Shown: positions 6,942 through 15,933, counted from the stretch's first letter. The stretch is 49,406 nucleotides of DNA from Bacilli bacterium (GCA_017450325.1 JAFSVB010000080.1:1-49406); one strand, 5' to 3'. The notes: generated by a model not told the origin, from the letters alone. A program made the numbers and translations.

Positions 6942-7739
6942 ATGTCCGAAGCAATTCAAAAACAAAAGCAGGTAAACCAATTCTGGTTCATTTGGAACCT
7001 CGTCGAATCCATCGTCTTGTTCGCAGGAGGCGTCTTAGCCATCGTCGCAGGCATTATGACAGGCACGGAAGGGAGTAACGCCCCTACCGGCGTCGAAAAT
7101 GCCGTCGCCTATCTTGTCGCGAGCTTTGTCATCCTCGATGGCTTGCTGCGCATCGTCCTCTTTCTCGCTCGCGCGCAAAAAAACGACGAGCAGTCCCCAC
7201 TTGTAATCGCGGGCTTCGAAATCTCTCTAGGTATTCTGTTGATTCTTCTGCAAACCCATTATAGCGGGGCGGGCATCTTCGCCTATATGGTCGTCAATCT
7301 CATCGCCATCATCATGATGGTCATGGGTGCGTTACTCTTGCTCTATGCCATCTATGTTATCGCGAAGAAGATGGCGAAACTCTTCATGCCCGTCATGGAA
7401 ATCCTCTTCGCCGCGATTCTCGTGGGCGTCGGAGTCGTCATCGAGGTCCTCTATAACACCGCCTCCAGCCGCGACCAGCTCGTCCTCATCCTCATCGGCA
7501 CGGTCCTTGCTCTCGCCGCGATCGGCATGTTCGTCATCACGATCATCACGCGCGTGAAAACCAATAAGGAAGTCCGCAAGGCCGAAGACGAAGAGCGCGG
7601 CAATTATGAAGTCGTCGCTAAGCAAGGCAGCCATAGGAAACAATCCGAGCCTCAAGACGTCGTGGATGTTGAGGAGGCAAAGGACGAAGAGCCCGAAGCC
7701 CTCGATGGACCTAGGGCCATCGAACATAAGAAAAAATAG
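6942..7739 (+). CDS. Integral membrane protein with charged cytoplasmic tail, paralogue A
   Basis: 265 aa. I do not recognise a named family; it loosely resembles HdeD/DUF308-type six-helix proteins. Hydrophobic segments lie near residues 13-38, 50-75, 85-103, 105-136, 145-168 and 178-202. A ~60-residue charged tail follows (RKAEDEERG, VDVEEAKDEEPEALDG, ending HKKK). It is a clear paralogue of the protein at 8690-9475 (same length, helix order and tail style), and phoH lies between them. AGGAGGG precedes the ATG, TATAAT lies at 6911-6916, and a terminator follows at once. The pair may be envelope-stress or scaffold proteins, but nothing in sequence shows a function. Confidence 0.75.
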   Translation: MSEAIQKQKQVNQFWFIWNLVESIVLFAGGVLAIVAGIMTGTEGSNAPTGVENAVAYLVASFVILDGLLRIVLFLARAQKNDEQSPLVIAGFEISLGILLILLQTHYSGAGIFAYMVVNLIAIIMMVMGALLLLYAIYVIAKKMAKLFMPVMEILFAAILVGVGVVIEVLYNTASSRDQLVLILIGTVLALAAIGMFVITIITRVKTNKEVRKAEDEERGNYEVVAKQGSHRKQSEPQDVVDVEEAKDEEPEALDGPRAIEHKKK

Positions 7740-7740
7740 A

Positions 7741-7771
7741 AAACGGGCGCAAAACCCGTTTCTTTTTATTG
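7741..7771 (+). terminator. Intrinsic terminator between membrane protein A and phoH
   Basis: AAACGGG (7741-7747) pairs with CCCGTTT (7755-7761) around a 7-nt loop, followed by CTTTTT. It lies directly after the stop of the plus-strand gene and against the stop of the convergent phoH. Confidence 0.75.
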
Positions 7772-8560
7772 TTTTTTCGTCTGATGCTTCAGTTTGTATT
7801 CCAAGAAGCGCAGGTCGAAGTCGACGACGAAGGAGGTCCTCATCGGCCGGGTGAGTTCCACATACCCGACGAGCCCGGTCGGCTTTAGGATCTCATAGGA
7901 GATCTCAAAGGCGTTTTGCTCGGGCGTCTGTCCAGGGACGTCGATTTGGTTCGGCGAGCCGATGATGACCATCTTGCAGTTCGCGCCGATGCGTGTGACC
8001 ATGGTCTGAAGTTCATCGAGGTCCATGTTCTGCGCCTCGTCGAGCATGATGAGGCAATCATTGAAGGAACGGCCGCGCATGAATTCCGGCGCGAGCGGGA
8101 TGATGTCGCTAGGAAGTTTTTCATAGTAGGCGGATTCGTAGATCTCATCGTCTACATCCTGCGCGCCTTTGATTTTCTTGCGCAGCATCTTATGGGAGAA
8201 GTTCTGCTCCTCCTGCGGCGCATTGGCCATCAAGTGGTCGTAGTTATCCATCAATGGACCGATATAAGGGCCATATTTCTCAGCCGCGGTGCCTTTTAGA
8301 TAGCCGAGGCGATGTCCGATCTCCACCGGTTCGCGAACATAGAAGATGTTCTTGTACCGCTTCTTCGCGCCTTTGCCACGGACGAGATTCAAGCAGCCTG
8401 CAAGCGCCGCGAAAGTCTTGCCGGTTCCGGCAGAGCCTTTGCAAAAGACGACCGGCGTTCGTTCCGGGTCGTCATTGATGAGGCGTATCAGCTCGCGCTG
8501 TTCAGGGTTTTGGGTAAAGTCGATTCCGAAGAGTTTGTAGTTGGATGCGTTCGATGCCAT
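7766..8560 (-). CDS. PhoH-like ATPase
   Basis: 264 aa, a P-loop ATPase of the PhoH/RNA-helicase-like family, cytosolic and linked to RNA metabolism. Walker A is KGSAGTGKTFAAL (~41-53). Walker B and adjoining motif are CLIMLDEAQNMDLDELQTMVTRIG, followed by the sensor-like MVIIGSPNQID. The C-terminus carries GLVGYVELTRPMRTSFVVDF. There is no PIN domain, so it is the short form rather than the PIN-PhoH fusion. A good -10 (TATAAT, 8607-8602) with GAGACA 17 bp upstream lies ~42 nt before the ATG. GGAAGG is 20 nt from the start, so the ribosome site is poor. It is monocistronic, between the two membrane paralogues. Confidence 0.93.
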   Translation of the reverse strand: MASNASNYKLFGIDFTQNPEQRELIRLINDDPERTPVVFCKGSAGTGKTFAALAGCLNLVRGKGAKKRYKNIFYVREPVEIGHRLGYLKGTAAEKYGPYIGPLMDNYDHLMANAPQEEQNFSHKMLRKKIKGAQDVDDEIYESAYYEKLPSDIIPLAPEFMRGRSFNDCLIMLDEAQNMDLDELQTMVTRIGANCKMVIIGSPNQIDVPGQTPEQNAFEISYEILKPTGLVGYVELTRPMRTSFVVDFDLRFLEYKLKHQTKKQ

Positions 8561-8636
8561 ATGTTGCTAATAATCTTACATCCTTCCAAAGTATATGTCG
8601 AATTATAGAAAACCTTTCAAATTGTCTCTATCTACA

Positions 8637-8664
8637 TTGAATTTGCAGGAAAATGCTCCATAAT
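8637..8664 (+). promoter_or_regulatory. Promoter of membrane protein B
   Basis: TTGAAT (8637-8642), 16-bp spacer, CATAAT (8659-8664), 25 nt before an AAGGAGG-led ATG. Confidence 0.55.
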
Positions 8665-8689
8665 TTTTACGTTTTTAAGGAGGTATTCT

Positions 8690-9475
8690 ATGTTTAAAAA
8701 AGGTGGAATCGCCTGGATTGTCTGGAACATCCTATTTGCCGCGTTATTCATGACGCTTGGCATCGTGACGTGCGTCAATTCGGGCAATTCAGATTTCCAG
8801 AATGTCGTGATTCTCATCGCGGGCATCATCGTCATCGTCGACGCATCTCTTCGTTTGCTGACGCTCGCGCTCACCATCATCGCCAGCAAGGCTGAAAAGG
8901 AAATAAGCACTCAGGTCGCTCGTGCAGCCGCTTCTTCAAGCGAGCTTGCCATCGGCATTCTGCTCATCCTCGTCTCGCAAGGACAAAGCGCGGATTTGGT
9001 TGTCTTGTTCCAATACCTGGCCTACTTCATCGGCATCCTGCTCATCACCCTCGGCGCGGTCGCAGTGCTCTTTAGCGTCGTCTTCTTAATCCGCAAGGTC
9101 TCCACGATGGGCGCGAAGATCGGCGGAATCATCATCGGCGCGTTGCTCGTTACCGGCGGCATCCTCGTCTTGGTATATGCAAACCAAGAAGCCATGCTTC
9201 AAATCTTCTTCGTCTTGTTCGGCATCCTGTTGATCCTCATTGCCGTCGCGATGATCTTTGGCACGATTGGCGTCGCGATTGCGGTGCGCCATGGCGCGAA
9301 GCTCGCGGAAGAGGCTAATAACGCCTCCGCCGACGAACCAAACGCCGCCGACCCCAAAGCCATCGACGCAGTCGTCGAAGAGGAAAAGGCGGAACCTTCC
9401 GAAGAGAAGATTGAACCTGCTGAAGATAAAGCAGAGCCCACGGAAGAGCCTGAAGAAAAGAAAGACGCTGAATAA
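8690..9475 (+). CDS. Integral membrane protein with acidic repetitive tail, paralogue B
   Basis: 261 aa with strong Shine-Dalgarno AAGGAGG 6 nt before the ATG. Six hydrophobic segments (about residues 7-28, 32-64, 75-98, 101-130, 139-165, 168-200) are followed by a low-complexity acidic tail of ~55 residues. The tail has an EEKxEPxEEKxEP pattern (EEEKAEPSEEKIEPAEDKAE). It is a paralogue of the 6942-7739 protein, sharing the IAIGILLIL-type motifs and topology. There is no enzymatic motif. The tail would lie in the cytoplasm if the termini are inside, and its repeats resemble linker or scaffold segments. Family and function unknown. Confidence 0.75.
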   Translation: MFKKGGIAWIVWNILFAALFMTLGIVTCVNSGNSDFQNVVILIAGIIVIVDASLRLLTLALTIIASKAEKEISTQVARAAASSSELAIGILLILVSQGQSADLVVLFQYLAYFIGILLITLGAVAVLFSVVFLIRKVSTMGAKIGGIIIGALLVTGGILVLVYANQEAMLQIFFVLFGILLILIAVAMIFGTIGVAIAVRHGAKLAEEANNASADEPNAADPKAIDAVVEEEKAEPSEEKIEPAEDKAEPTEEPEEKKDAE

Positions 9476-9479
9476 AACA

Positions 9480-9530
9480 AAACCGTCGCTTCTCAAGAAT
9501 ATCCTTGATTTGCGGCGGTTTTTTCTTTTT
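9480..9530. terminator. Intrinsic terminator between convergent membrane protein B and folD
   Basis: AAACCGTCGC (9480-9489) pairs with GCGGCGGTTT (9512-9521), 10 bp with one G-U wobble, plus an inner CAAG/CTTG. T-runs follow on the plus strand and an A-run precedes it, so it can serve both genes. Confidence 0.8.
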
Positions 9531-10324
9531 TAACGGCTTTTTGCAGCGATAATGAGATTCTTCACAAGGGCAAGTCGAGTCAATAGACCAACCCCACCCG
9601 GTACAGGAGTCTGTAAAGCGACCGGCAGTCCAGCCACGGCATCGCCACGAAGCTTTCCTTCTTCGTTGCGATTGATGCCTACGTCCACGATCACGGCGCT
9701 AGGCTTATATTTGAAGCGCGCATCGAGGAAACCCAAGCGTCCAATCGCCACGACGATGAGGTCCGCATGAGCGATATAGAATGCCTTATCTTCTTCCGTG
9801 GTCCTAGAATGAAGCACGGTGACGTTGCAATGCTTGGAGAGCAAGAGTTTCGCCATGGGCTTGCCAACGATTTCACTGCGGCCAAGCACCACCGCATTCT
9901 TGCCAACGAAGGGGAACCCCTCCTCGGTCAAGTAATCGACGATGCCTTTCGGCGTGCAGGGCACGAAGGACGTTAACGGATGAAAGCCATCGACGTCCTT
10001 TTTCGGATCGACGGCTAGTTTTACCTTGGCTTCCGAGATATGGCTTGGAAGAGGAAGCTGGACGATGATGCCATCGACGTCCTCATCTTCGTTATATTCC
10101 GCGATTTTGCCTAGAAGATAGTCTTCTTCCGTCGTGGGCGGCAGGAGGCAAAGCGTGGCGCGCGCCCCTACTTCGTCACAGTCCTTGATCTTCCCACGGA
10201 CATAAGCGTCCGAGGCCGGAGAATCATTGGCCTGAATGATCACAAGATGCGGGATGTGCGGAAGAGCGGCAACTTCCGCGGAGAGTTGTTCTTTTTCTTT
10301 TGCTACAAATTCTTTAATGGTCAT
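9530..10324 (-). CDS. folD: Bifunctional methylenetetrahydrofolate dehydrogenase / cyclohydrolase
   Basis: 264 aa from the ATG at 10324; another ATG at 10333 adds three residues. It interconverts 5,10-methylene- and 10-formyl-tetrahydrofolate in the cytosol. Visible motifs are the catalytic Tyr-Lys region SDAYVRGKIKDCDEVG, DVDGIIVQLPLPSHI, DPKKDVDGFHPLT, the NADP-binding VVLGRSEIVGKPMAKLLL and the C-terminal TPVPGGVGLLTRLAL. It is somewhat shorter than the usual ~285 aa because the N-terminal helix is trimmed. The start at 10324 is favoured by an extended -10 (TG-C-TACCAT, -10 at 10337-10332) ending 7 nt upstream and the lack of a Shine-Dalgarno, suggesting a leaderless message. Confidence 0.95.
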   Translation of the reverse strand: MTIKEFVAKEKEQLSAEVAALPHIPHLVIIQANDSPASDAYVRGKIKDCDEVGARATLCLLPPTTEEDYLLGKIAEYNEDEDVDGIIVQLPLPSHISEAKVKLAVDPKKDVDGFHPLTSFVPCTPKGIVDYLTEEGFPFVGKNAVVLGRSEIVGKPMAKLLLSKHCNVTVLHSRTTEEDKAFYIAHADLIVVAIGRLGFLDARFKYKPSAVIVDVGINRNEEGKLRGDAVAGLPVALQTPVPGGVGLLTRLALVKNLIIAAKSR

Positions 10325-10389
10325 GCTGGGCATGGTAGCACTTCGGAAGAAAAAGTGTAGAGGAGAATCATTATTTCGCGCTGAAAAAA

Positions 10390-10410
10390 GAAAAAACGGC
10401 TCGCGCCGTC
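10390..10410 (-). terminator. Intrinsic terminator of secG
   Basis: On the minus strand ACGGC-GCGA-GCCGT (10409-10396; GNRA-type loop), then a T-run across 10395-10391. It lies 21 nt past the secG stop. Confidence 0.75.
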
Positions 10411-10430
10411 GTTTCCGTTCTCGATGATTC

Positions 10431-10721
10431 TTACCGGAAGAGCGAGACGATTGCCGCCGTCGTTTCCGTGGTATCCGAGGAGGAGCTCCCGTTCCCAGCC
10501 AAGACCGAGATCATAAGGGCTAGGAAGAAGAACAGAATAGCAAACCCGAAGGTTAACCAAGTGACGACCTTTTCGGAACCGCGCTCCTTGGTTTTGGCGA
10601 AGACATTGAGTCCGCCGCCGGTAATCGCGCCCGAAGCGCCGCCGGTTTTACCACCCTGAAGGAGCGAAAGGACGATAATGATCAACGAGACGATAATGAA
10701 GATGATGTCATACCATTTCAT
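10431..10721 (-). CDS. secG: Preprotein translocase subunit SecG
   Basis: 96 aa from the ATG at 10721, which has GGAGGT 8 nt upstream; the 8-residue upstream extension is not needed. SecG is the small accessory subunit of the SecYEG channel. Two membrane helices are visible (IIFIIVSLIIIVLSLLQ at ~5-21 and TWLTFGFAILFFFLALMISVLA at ~55-75). Between them is the typical loop LLQGGKTGGASGAITGGG. The C-terminal tail is Ser/Thr rich. It has its own promoter and terminator and works with the SecA encoded at 15934-19005. Confidence 0.93.
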   Translation of the reverse strand: MKWYDIIFIIVSLIIIVLSLLQGGKTGGASGAITGGGLNVFAKTKERGSEKVVTWLTFGFAILFFFLALMISVLAGNGSSSSDTTETTAAIVSLFR

Positions 10722-10757
10722 GAACGTTACCTCCTTCATGCGCAAATGCGCCTAATA

Positions 10758-10786
10758 AAGATACTCCACCCGCTTGTCTTTGACAA
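10758..10786 (-). promoter_or_regulatory. Promoter of secG
   Basis: Minus strand TTGTCA (10786-10781), 17-bp spacer, TATCTT (10763-10758). A short GCGC-ATTT-GCGC hairpin lies in the leader. Confidence 0.6.
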
Positions 10787-10898
10787 TATTTGTTGCACTT
10801 TTCGCTTTAGTGAGCGTCTATGAATCGGAACGGTTCCTCTCAACGATGCATTTACAAAGCGTCATTTGCGGCTATCATTCCTAAGCGAGGTAGCTCCC

Positions 10899-11249
10899 AT
10901 GCAAGATAAAGAACTCTATGAATCGACGATAGCACGATATACGCATCTTGGAAAAATATTCCTGATTTGCGGGATTATTGCCGTTGCAGCTTCGAATATT
11001 GCGTCGATTATCCTCGCTGTTTTCGCGGCGATAAACTCCGGCATCGCCGCGTCACCAAACGGGATTACGATCCCCGTTTTGTTCCAGAAGCCTTCTTTTT
11101 GGCTCTTCGTCGTGGCCGCGACGATTTTGTCCGATGGCGGAGCGGCCTTGATCGTCCTGCGTTTCACGCTTTGCAATATCAAAGTCCGCCACGCTCGGGC
11201 AAGGCTTGCGGAACTAGAAAAGAAAGACGAATCAGAGAAGGCCGCCTAA
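10899..11249 (+). CDS. Small membrane protein, unknown
   Basis: 116 aa from the ATG at 10899, preceded by GCGAGG at a 9-nt spacing. I do not recognise it. Two hydrophobic segments (LGKIFLICGIIAVAASNIAS, ~17-36 continuing to ~44, and FWLFVVAATILSDGGAALIV, ~67-86) and a charged C-terminus (ARARLAELEKKDESEKAA) suggest a hairpin membrane protein with cytoplasmic ends. Its last 18 nt overlap the 3' end of the convergent HAD gene. Confidence 0.6.
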   Translation: MQDKELYESTIARYTHLGKIFLICGIIAVAASNIASIILAVFAAINSGIAASPNGITIPVLFQKPSFWLFVVAATILSDGGAALIVLRFTLCNIKVRHARARLAELEKKDESEKAA

Positions 11250-11849
11250 GTCAAAGACGCGAATACCTTGATAGTCCGGATGGACATTTTCGCGGTCCAC
11301 GAGAACGCCAGAGATGCCCGCGTTTTCACCACACTCGGGGTCTTGTAGGGAATCGCCGACATAGCAAACGGAGCTATCCGCTTCGATCCCAAGGATGCTT
11401 AAAGCCGTGAGAATCGGCTCAGGGTGGGGCTTTCCGTTTGAAAACATATCCGAGCCGACGATGCAATCAAATGGCAAGTCAATACCCAGGGACTTTAAGA
11501 CAAGGCGGATATGGGTGGAGGTATTGTTTGAGACGATGCCGATTCGCTTACCCGCCTGGACGAGTTGCCTTAAGACGCCCTCCGTCTCCTGGAAGGCTTT
11601 GATCAACGCGATGGACTCTGGCATGTCCAAGGCATCGATGATGCCATCGACAACCGTTTGGTAATCTTCTTCCGCGATGCCCGAATCAACCAGCGACTGC
11701 AGCAGATTCAGGTGCATCCACCGCTCGCATTGCTCCGGCGTGGCATGGTAGCCGATCTTATCAAACCCTGCGCGGAAAACAGGCACTAAGGATTCCCTGG
11801 TATCGCAGAGCGTTCCATCAAAATCGAATAAATAAACCGAGAACTGCAT
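11232..11849 (-). CDS. HAD-family phosphatase (phosphoglycolate phosphatase/PpaX-like)
   Basis: 205 aa. HAD motif I is YLFDFDGTLCDT (nucleophile Asp and Asp+2), motif II is IGIVSNNTST, the lysine is at or near VLKSLGID, and motif IV is VCYVGDSLQDPECGENAG. The helical cap between residues ~18 and 80 is the type 1 cap of Gph/PpaX-like enzymes, so small phosphorylated metabolites such as phosphoglycolate or a sugar phosphate are likely. It is the last gene of the secA-prfB-yitT-uvrB-HAD run, 2 nt after uvrB. Substrate cannot be read from sequence. Confidence 0.88.
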   Translation of the reverse strand: MQFSVYLFDFDGTLCDTRESLVPVFRAGFDKIGYHATPEQCERWMHLNLLQSLVDSGIAEEDYQTVVDGIIDALDMPESIALIKAFQETEGVLRQLVQAGKRIGIVSNNTSTHIRLVLKSLGIDLPFDCIVGSDMFSNGKPHPEPILTALSILGIEADSSVCYVGDSLQDPECGENAGISGVLVDRENVHPDYQGIRVFDLGGLL

Positions 11850-11851
11850 AG

Positions 11852-13828
11852 TTATCCGTCCAAATCCGCCTTTAATTCAAACATGATGTCGCGTAGTTTC
11901 GCGGCGCGCTCGAAGTCGTATTCCTTCGCGGCGGCCTTCATTTGCTTCTCGATATCGGCAATCATGCGCTGGAGCTCGCTGCGGCTCTTCTTTTCTTTGC
12001 CGCGCAACGCTTCAACGCCCTCGTCCTCGACGTTATGTAACGGCGGTCGAATTTCTTTTTTGATGGTTGTAGGAACGATGCCGTATTCTTCGTTATAGGC
12101 CATTTGCTTCGCCCTGCGGCGCTTCGTCTCGTTGATGGCTTCCATCATCGAGTCCGAATACGTATCCGCGTACATAATAACGCGGCCGTTCGCGTTTCTA
12201 GCCGCACGGCCGATGACTTGAATCAAAGAACGCGTGGAGCGGAGGAATCCCTCCTTATCCGCGTCGAAGATCGCGATGAGCGACACTTCCGGTATGTCTA
12301 GGCCTTCGCGCAGCAAGTTAATGCCGACGAGCACGTCGTATTTGCCTTTTCGGAGTTGGTAGATGATCTCGGTGCGTTCCAAGGTCTTGGTCTCGTTATG
12401 AAGGTAGGTCACTTTGAGCCCTTCGTCCTTAAGGTAGGCGGTTAAATCCTCCGCCATCTTGATGGTCGAGGTTACGACCATGGTGCGTTCGCCTTTTTCA
12501 ATGCGCTTCTTGATTTCGGAGATGAGATCGAAAACCTGTCCCATCGTCGGGCGGACCTCGATGATGGGGTCTAATAGTCCCGTGGGACGGATGATTTGCT
12601 CGACGACCTCGCCACAGCGTTCCAGTTCATAATCACCCGGCGTGGCGGAGGTACAGATGACGGTATCGGGCATCAGTTCCTCGAATTCCTGGAAGTTGAG
12701 CGGACGGTTATCGAGGGCGCTAGGCAAACGGAAACCATATTCCACCAACGTTTCCTTACGAGAGCGGTCACCGTTGTACATACCGCGGATCTGAGGAATA
12801 GAGGCATGGGACTCGTCGATTAAAAGCAGGAAGTCCTTGGGCATGTAGTCCATCAAGGAATACGGGCGCTGACCAGGCTTACGACCATCGATGTGGCGCG
12901 AGTAGTTCTCGATGCCCGGGCAACGGCCGAATTCGCGCATTGATTCCATGTCTTGGCGCGTCCTCATTTCTAAGCGCTCCGCCTCGAGGAGTTTCCCCTC
13001 GGAACGGAAATAGGCGAGACGTTCCTCAAGTTCCTCGGCAATGGTCTCACAAGCTGCCTCGATGCGCGCCCTTGTGGAAGCGTGATCATAGGCGGGGAAG
13101 ATGGGATAGGTCGCGAAGGTCTTTTCGACGGTTCCCGTGATGGAATTAACCTGTGAAATAGATTCCACCTCGTCTCCGAAAAGGTCTAGACGGATATAGA
13201 AATCATGCGTCGCGGGCGCAATGTCGATGATGTCGCCATGGACGCGGAAGGTGCCTGGCTTCAGGTCGATGTTATTTCGGGTATACTGCGCATCCAAAAG
13301 ATGTCGGTAAAGCTCCTTGCGGTCGAGTTCCTCCCCCACGCGGATTTCAAAGATGAGGCCTTTGTATTCATTCGGGTCCGATAAGCCGTAGATCGCCGCG
13401 ACCGAAGCCACGACGATCGTATCGCGCCGCGAAAGAACCGAGTTCATCGCAGAAGTGCGCATCATGTCGATTTCTTCATTCATGACCGCATTCTTATCGA
13501 TGTAGGTATCCGACTTTGGCAAATAGGCTTCTGGCTGGTAGAAATCGAAGTTGGAGATGAAGTATTCGACGCGGTTCTCGGGAAAGAGTTCCTTAAACTC
13601 GCCATAAAGCTGCGCCGCGAGGGTTTTGTTGTGAACCAAAACAAGGGTCGGACGGTTTAAGGCGGCGACGATATTCGCGTCTGTAAACGTCTTGCCCGTG
13701 CCGGTCGCGCCCTTAATCACCTGAATCTTCTTGCCATCCTTTACGCCTTGCAAAATCGAGGCGATAGCCGCGGGCTGATCGCCGGTCGGCACGAAGGGTG
13801 AAACGAGTTTAAAAGCGCGATTATCCAT
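11852..13828 (-). CDS. uvrB: Excinuclease ABC subunit B
   Basis: 658 aa from the ATG at 13828, with AAGGAT 5 nt upstream; the ORF extends to 13885 without a better start. UvrB is the damage-verifying helicase-like subunit of nucleotide excision repair. Visible motifs: FVPTGDQPAAI, Walker A GATGTGKTF, the beta-hairpin region (YFDFYQPEAYLP-like), DESHASIPQ, TSATPGDYE, EGLDIPEVSLI, QVIGRAARN, and the C-terminal UVR coiled-coil motif (IADIEKQMKAAAKEYDFERA) that contacts UvrC. Length is normal. Its start overlaps the yitT stop by 8 nt, so it is co-transcribed from the secA promoter. No SOS box is visible, as expected for an internal gene. Confidence 0.97.
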   Translation of the reverse strand: MDNRAFKLVSPFVPTGDQPAAIASILQGVKDGKKIQVIKGATGTGKTFTDANIVAALNRPTLVLVHNKTLAAQLYGEFKELFPENRVEYFISNFDFYQPEAYLPKSDTYIDKNAVMNEEIDMMRTSAMNSVLSRRDTIVVASVAAIYGLSDPNEYKGLIFEIRVGEELDRKELYRHLLDAQYTRNNIDLKPGTFRVHGDIIDIAPATHDFYIRLDLFGDEVESISQVNSITGTVEKTFATYPIFPAYDHASTRARIEAACETIAEELEERLAYFRSEGKLLEAERLEMRTRQDMESMREFGRCPGIENYSRHIDGRKPGQRPYSLMDYMPKDFLLLIDESHASIPQIRGMYNGDRSRKETLVEYGFRLPSALDNRPLNFQEFEELMPDTVICTSATPGDYELERCGEVVEQIIRPTGLLDPIIEVRPTMGQVFDLISEIKKRIEKGERTMVVTSTIKMAEDLTAYLKDEGLKVTYLHNETKTLERTEIIYQLRKGKYDVLVGINLLREGLDIPEVSLIAIFDADKEGFLRSTRSLIQVIGRAARNANGRVIMYADTYSDSMMEAINETKRRRAKQMAYNEEYGIVPTTIKKEIRPPLHNVEDEGVEALRGKEKKSRSELQRMIADIEKQMKAAAKEYDFERAAKLRDIMFELKADLDG

Positions 13829-14789
13829 GCAAATCCTTGTCTTTTTGATTGTTTTTTTGACGGACGAGCGGGTCAAAACCCTCACCGTTAATCATGGATG
13901 CCTTGGTGAAGGTGACAAAGGCTCTCGGGTCCACGTTACCAATATAATCGCGGAACGCAAACAGCTCGCGCGAGGAGAACGCAACGCGAATTAGTTTCTT
14001 TCCTTCACCGGAATAGCCGCCCGTCACATCGATGACGGTAGTCGCATGGTCCATGTTTTTATGGACATATTCCTGAATCTTCTCATATTCGACGGAAATG
14101 ATGTCCGCGATAATAAAGGATTCGGCATTCACGTATACGTATTGAATCGCAAGCGCGCACGTGAAGGCGCCGATGACGCCGACGAGGGCGATGCGCACGT
14201 CCCTGGTCGCGATAACGCCGACGAGTACAAGCGTCGCGTCTAACGCGAACGAGGCGACGGCTTCCTTGACAGGGGTGTTGCGCGCGATAATCGTGCAGAT
14301 CACGTCAAGGCCGCCCGTAGAGCCGCCCGCATGGTAGCATGTAGCCACACCTACGCCGACCAAAACGCCGCCAGCGAGTGCCGCAAGTATGAGCTGGCCG
14401 AAATCCGCAGGGTCAAAAAGACGGCAGATATAATTGCCGAGGCTAAGCCCCCCAAACACTTGAACGCGCGTGAATAGCGAAAAGAGCAAAGGATAAAGCA
14501 GACTCGTGTAAATCGTGCGAATCGTGTATTTCTTGCCGAGCACCAAAAAACTGATAAGAAGCAAGACCACCTGGGCAGCGCCCGTGATGATGTCGACCGC
14601 ATAGAAGTCTGATCCCGAGAGGGAAATGAAGTGCTGGATGATGACGCCGATGGACAAGACGCCACCCGTAACAAGTCCTAAGGGGGAGATGAAAGCGGCT
14701 GAGCCAAAAGCCAAAACAAGGCACCCAAGTGTCAAAATTAAGTATTTTTTGGCAATGGCAAAGCCTTTTGACTTCGTAAACCTAGCCAT
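13821..14789 (-). CDS. YitT-family membrane protein (DUF161 + DUF2179)
   Basis: 322 aa. Several hydrophobic segments occupy residues ~14-200 ([35 protein letters not shown] and others). The Gly-rich [16 protein letters not shown] is a family signature. The C-terminal ~85 residues are the soluble DUF2179 domain ([20 protein letters not shown]). YitT proteins are of unknown function, possibly transporters. GAGG lies before the ATG at 14789. It overlaps prfB and uvrB by 8 nt on each side. Confidence 0.9.
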   Translation of the reverse strand: MARFTKSKGFAIAKKYLILTLGCLVLAFGSAAFISPLGLVTGGVLSIGVIIQHFISLSGSDFYAVDIITGAAQVVLLLISFLVLGKKYTIRTIYTSLLYPLLFSLFTRVQVFGGLSLGNYICRLFDPADFGQLILAALAGGVLVGVGVATCYHAGGSTGGLDVICTIIARNTPVKEAVASFALDATLVLVGVIATRDVRIALVGVIGAFTCALAIQYVYVNAESFIIADIISVEYEKIQEYVHKNMDHATTVIDVTGGYSGEGKKLIRVAFSSRELFAFRDYIGNVDPRAFVTFTKASMINGEGFDPLVRQKNNQKDKDLHG

Positions 14790-15889
14790 GACGTGCCTCA
14801 GATTCTAAATAAGCGTAGATAAAGGGCAGGATATCGCCATCCATCACGCCATTGACATCACCCGTTTGATAATCGGTGCGATGGTCTTTCACCATCGTAT
14901 AGGGCTGGAAGACATAGCTGCGAATCTGGGAACCCCACTCGATGTTCTTCTGCTCGCCTTGGATGGACTTTAGCTCACGGTTGCGTTCTTCGAGCTTACG
15001 CTGCATCAAAAGGTCGGTCAGCATCGACATGCAGTTTTCTTTATTCATCAGCTGGGAGCGCTCGACCTGGCACTGAACGACAATGCCCGTCGGAAGGTGG
15101 GTGATGCGAACGGCGGAAGAGACCTTGTTCACGTTTTGGCCGCCGGCGCCGCCAGAACGGTATGTATCGACGCGGAGGTCCTTAGGATCGATGACGATAT
15201 CGCTGATCGCGCCAAATTCTGGAATGACGTTGACGGAAGCAAAGCTCGTATGGCGACGCGCCGCAGCGTCGAATGGCGAGATGCGAACCAGGCGATGGAC
15301 GCCTTTTTCGCCTTTGAGATGGCCATAGGCATCGGGACCGGAAATCTTCAAAGCGATGGACTTAATACCCGCTTCGTCGCCTTCTTCCATGTCCATGACT
15401 TGCAGTTTGAAGCCGTTGCGCTCGCAAAAGCGGCCATACATGCGCGAAAGCATCTGAGCCCAGTCTTGGGCTTCGGTGCCGCCAGCGCCCGCATGGACTT
15501 CCAGCGTGCAGTTCAATGCGTCATATTCGCCCGAGAACAAGAGCTTATGGCGGAGGTCTTCGCATTCCGTCCCGAGCTCTTCTTCCATGGAGTCGATTAG
15601 CTCGATCATCTCCCCATCGCCTTCCGAGGTCTCGGAAAGGAGGGCGTTGATATCGTCCATGGCCGAGACGGATTTTTCGTAGACGCCAAGCTTTCCCGTC
15701 AAAGCGGAGTAGCGCGCCATGACGACTTTGGCGGAATTGGGATCATCCCAAAAACCGTCCTTGTTTTGTTTTTCTTCCAGCGAGGCGATCTCCGACTTTA
15801 TCTTAGGCAGGTCAAAGAGAGTCACCGAGCTGCGAGACAAGACGGCCGAGTTCCACGGCCCTCTGTTTTAATTCGACGAGCTCTTTCAT
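14782..15889 (-). CDS. prfB: Peptide chain release factor 2, with programmed +1 frameshift
   Basis: RF2 reads UAA/UGA stops. The start is the ATG at 15889 (AAGGA upstream). After 25 codons the frame meets CTT TGA C at 15817-15811, and a +1 shift joins it to the long frame ([15 protein letters not shown] onward) ending at 14782, for 368 aa in total, the normal RF2 length. The in-frame UGA is the autoregulatory device of most bacterial prfB genes. The main frame shows the stop-codon-recognition tripeptide SPF ([12 protein letters not shown]) and the peptidyl-hydrolase GGQ ([11 protein letters not shown]). It follows secA by 44 nt and overlaps yitT. The ATG-containing reading beginning at 15840 is only part of the gene. 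Confidence 0.95.
15811..15817 (-). promoter_or_regulatory. prfB +1 programmed frameshift site (CTT TGA C)
   Basis: CUU at 15817-15815, UGA at 15814-15812, C at 15811. A GGTGA lies 4 nt upstream; it can pair with the far part of the anti-Shine-Dalgarno (AGGAGGTGA) at a spacing comparable to AGGGGG in E. coli. Confidence 0.92.
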
Positions 15890-15933
15890 TATTCCTTTTC
15901 TCTCAAATTATCGGTGTTTTGCAGGGTTTTAGT

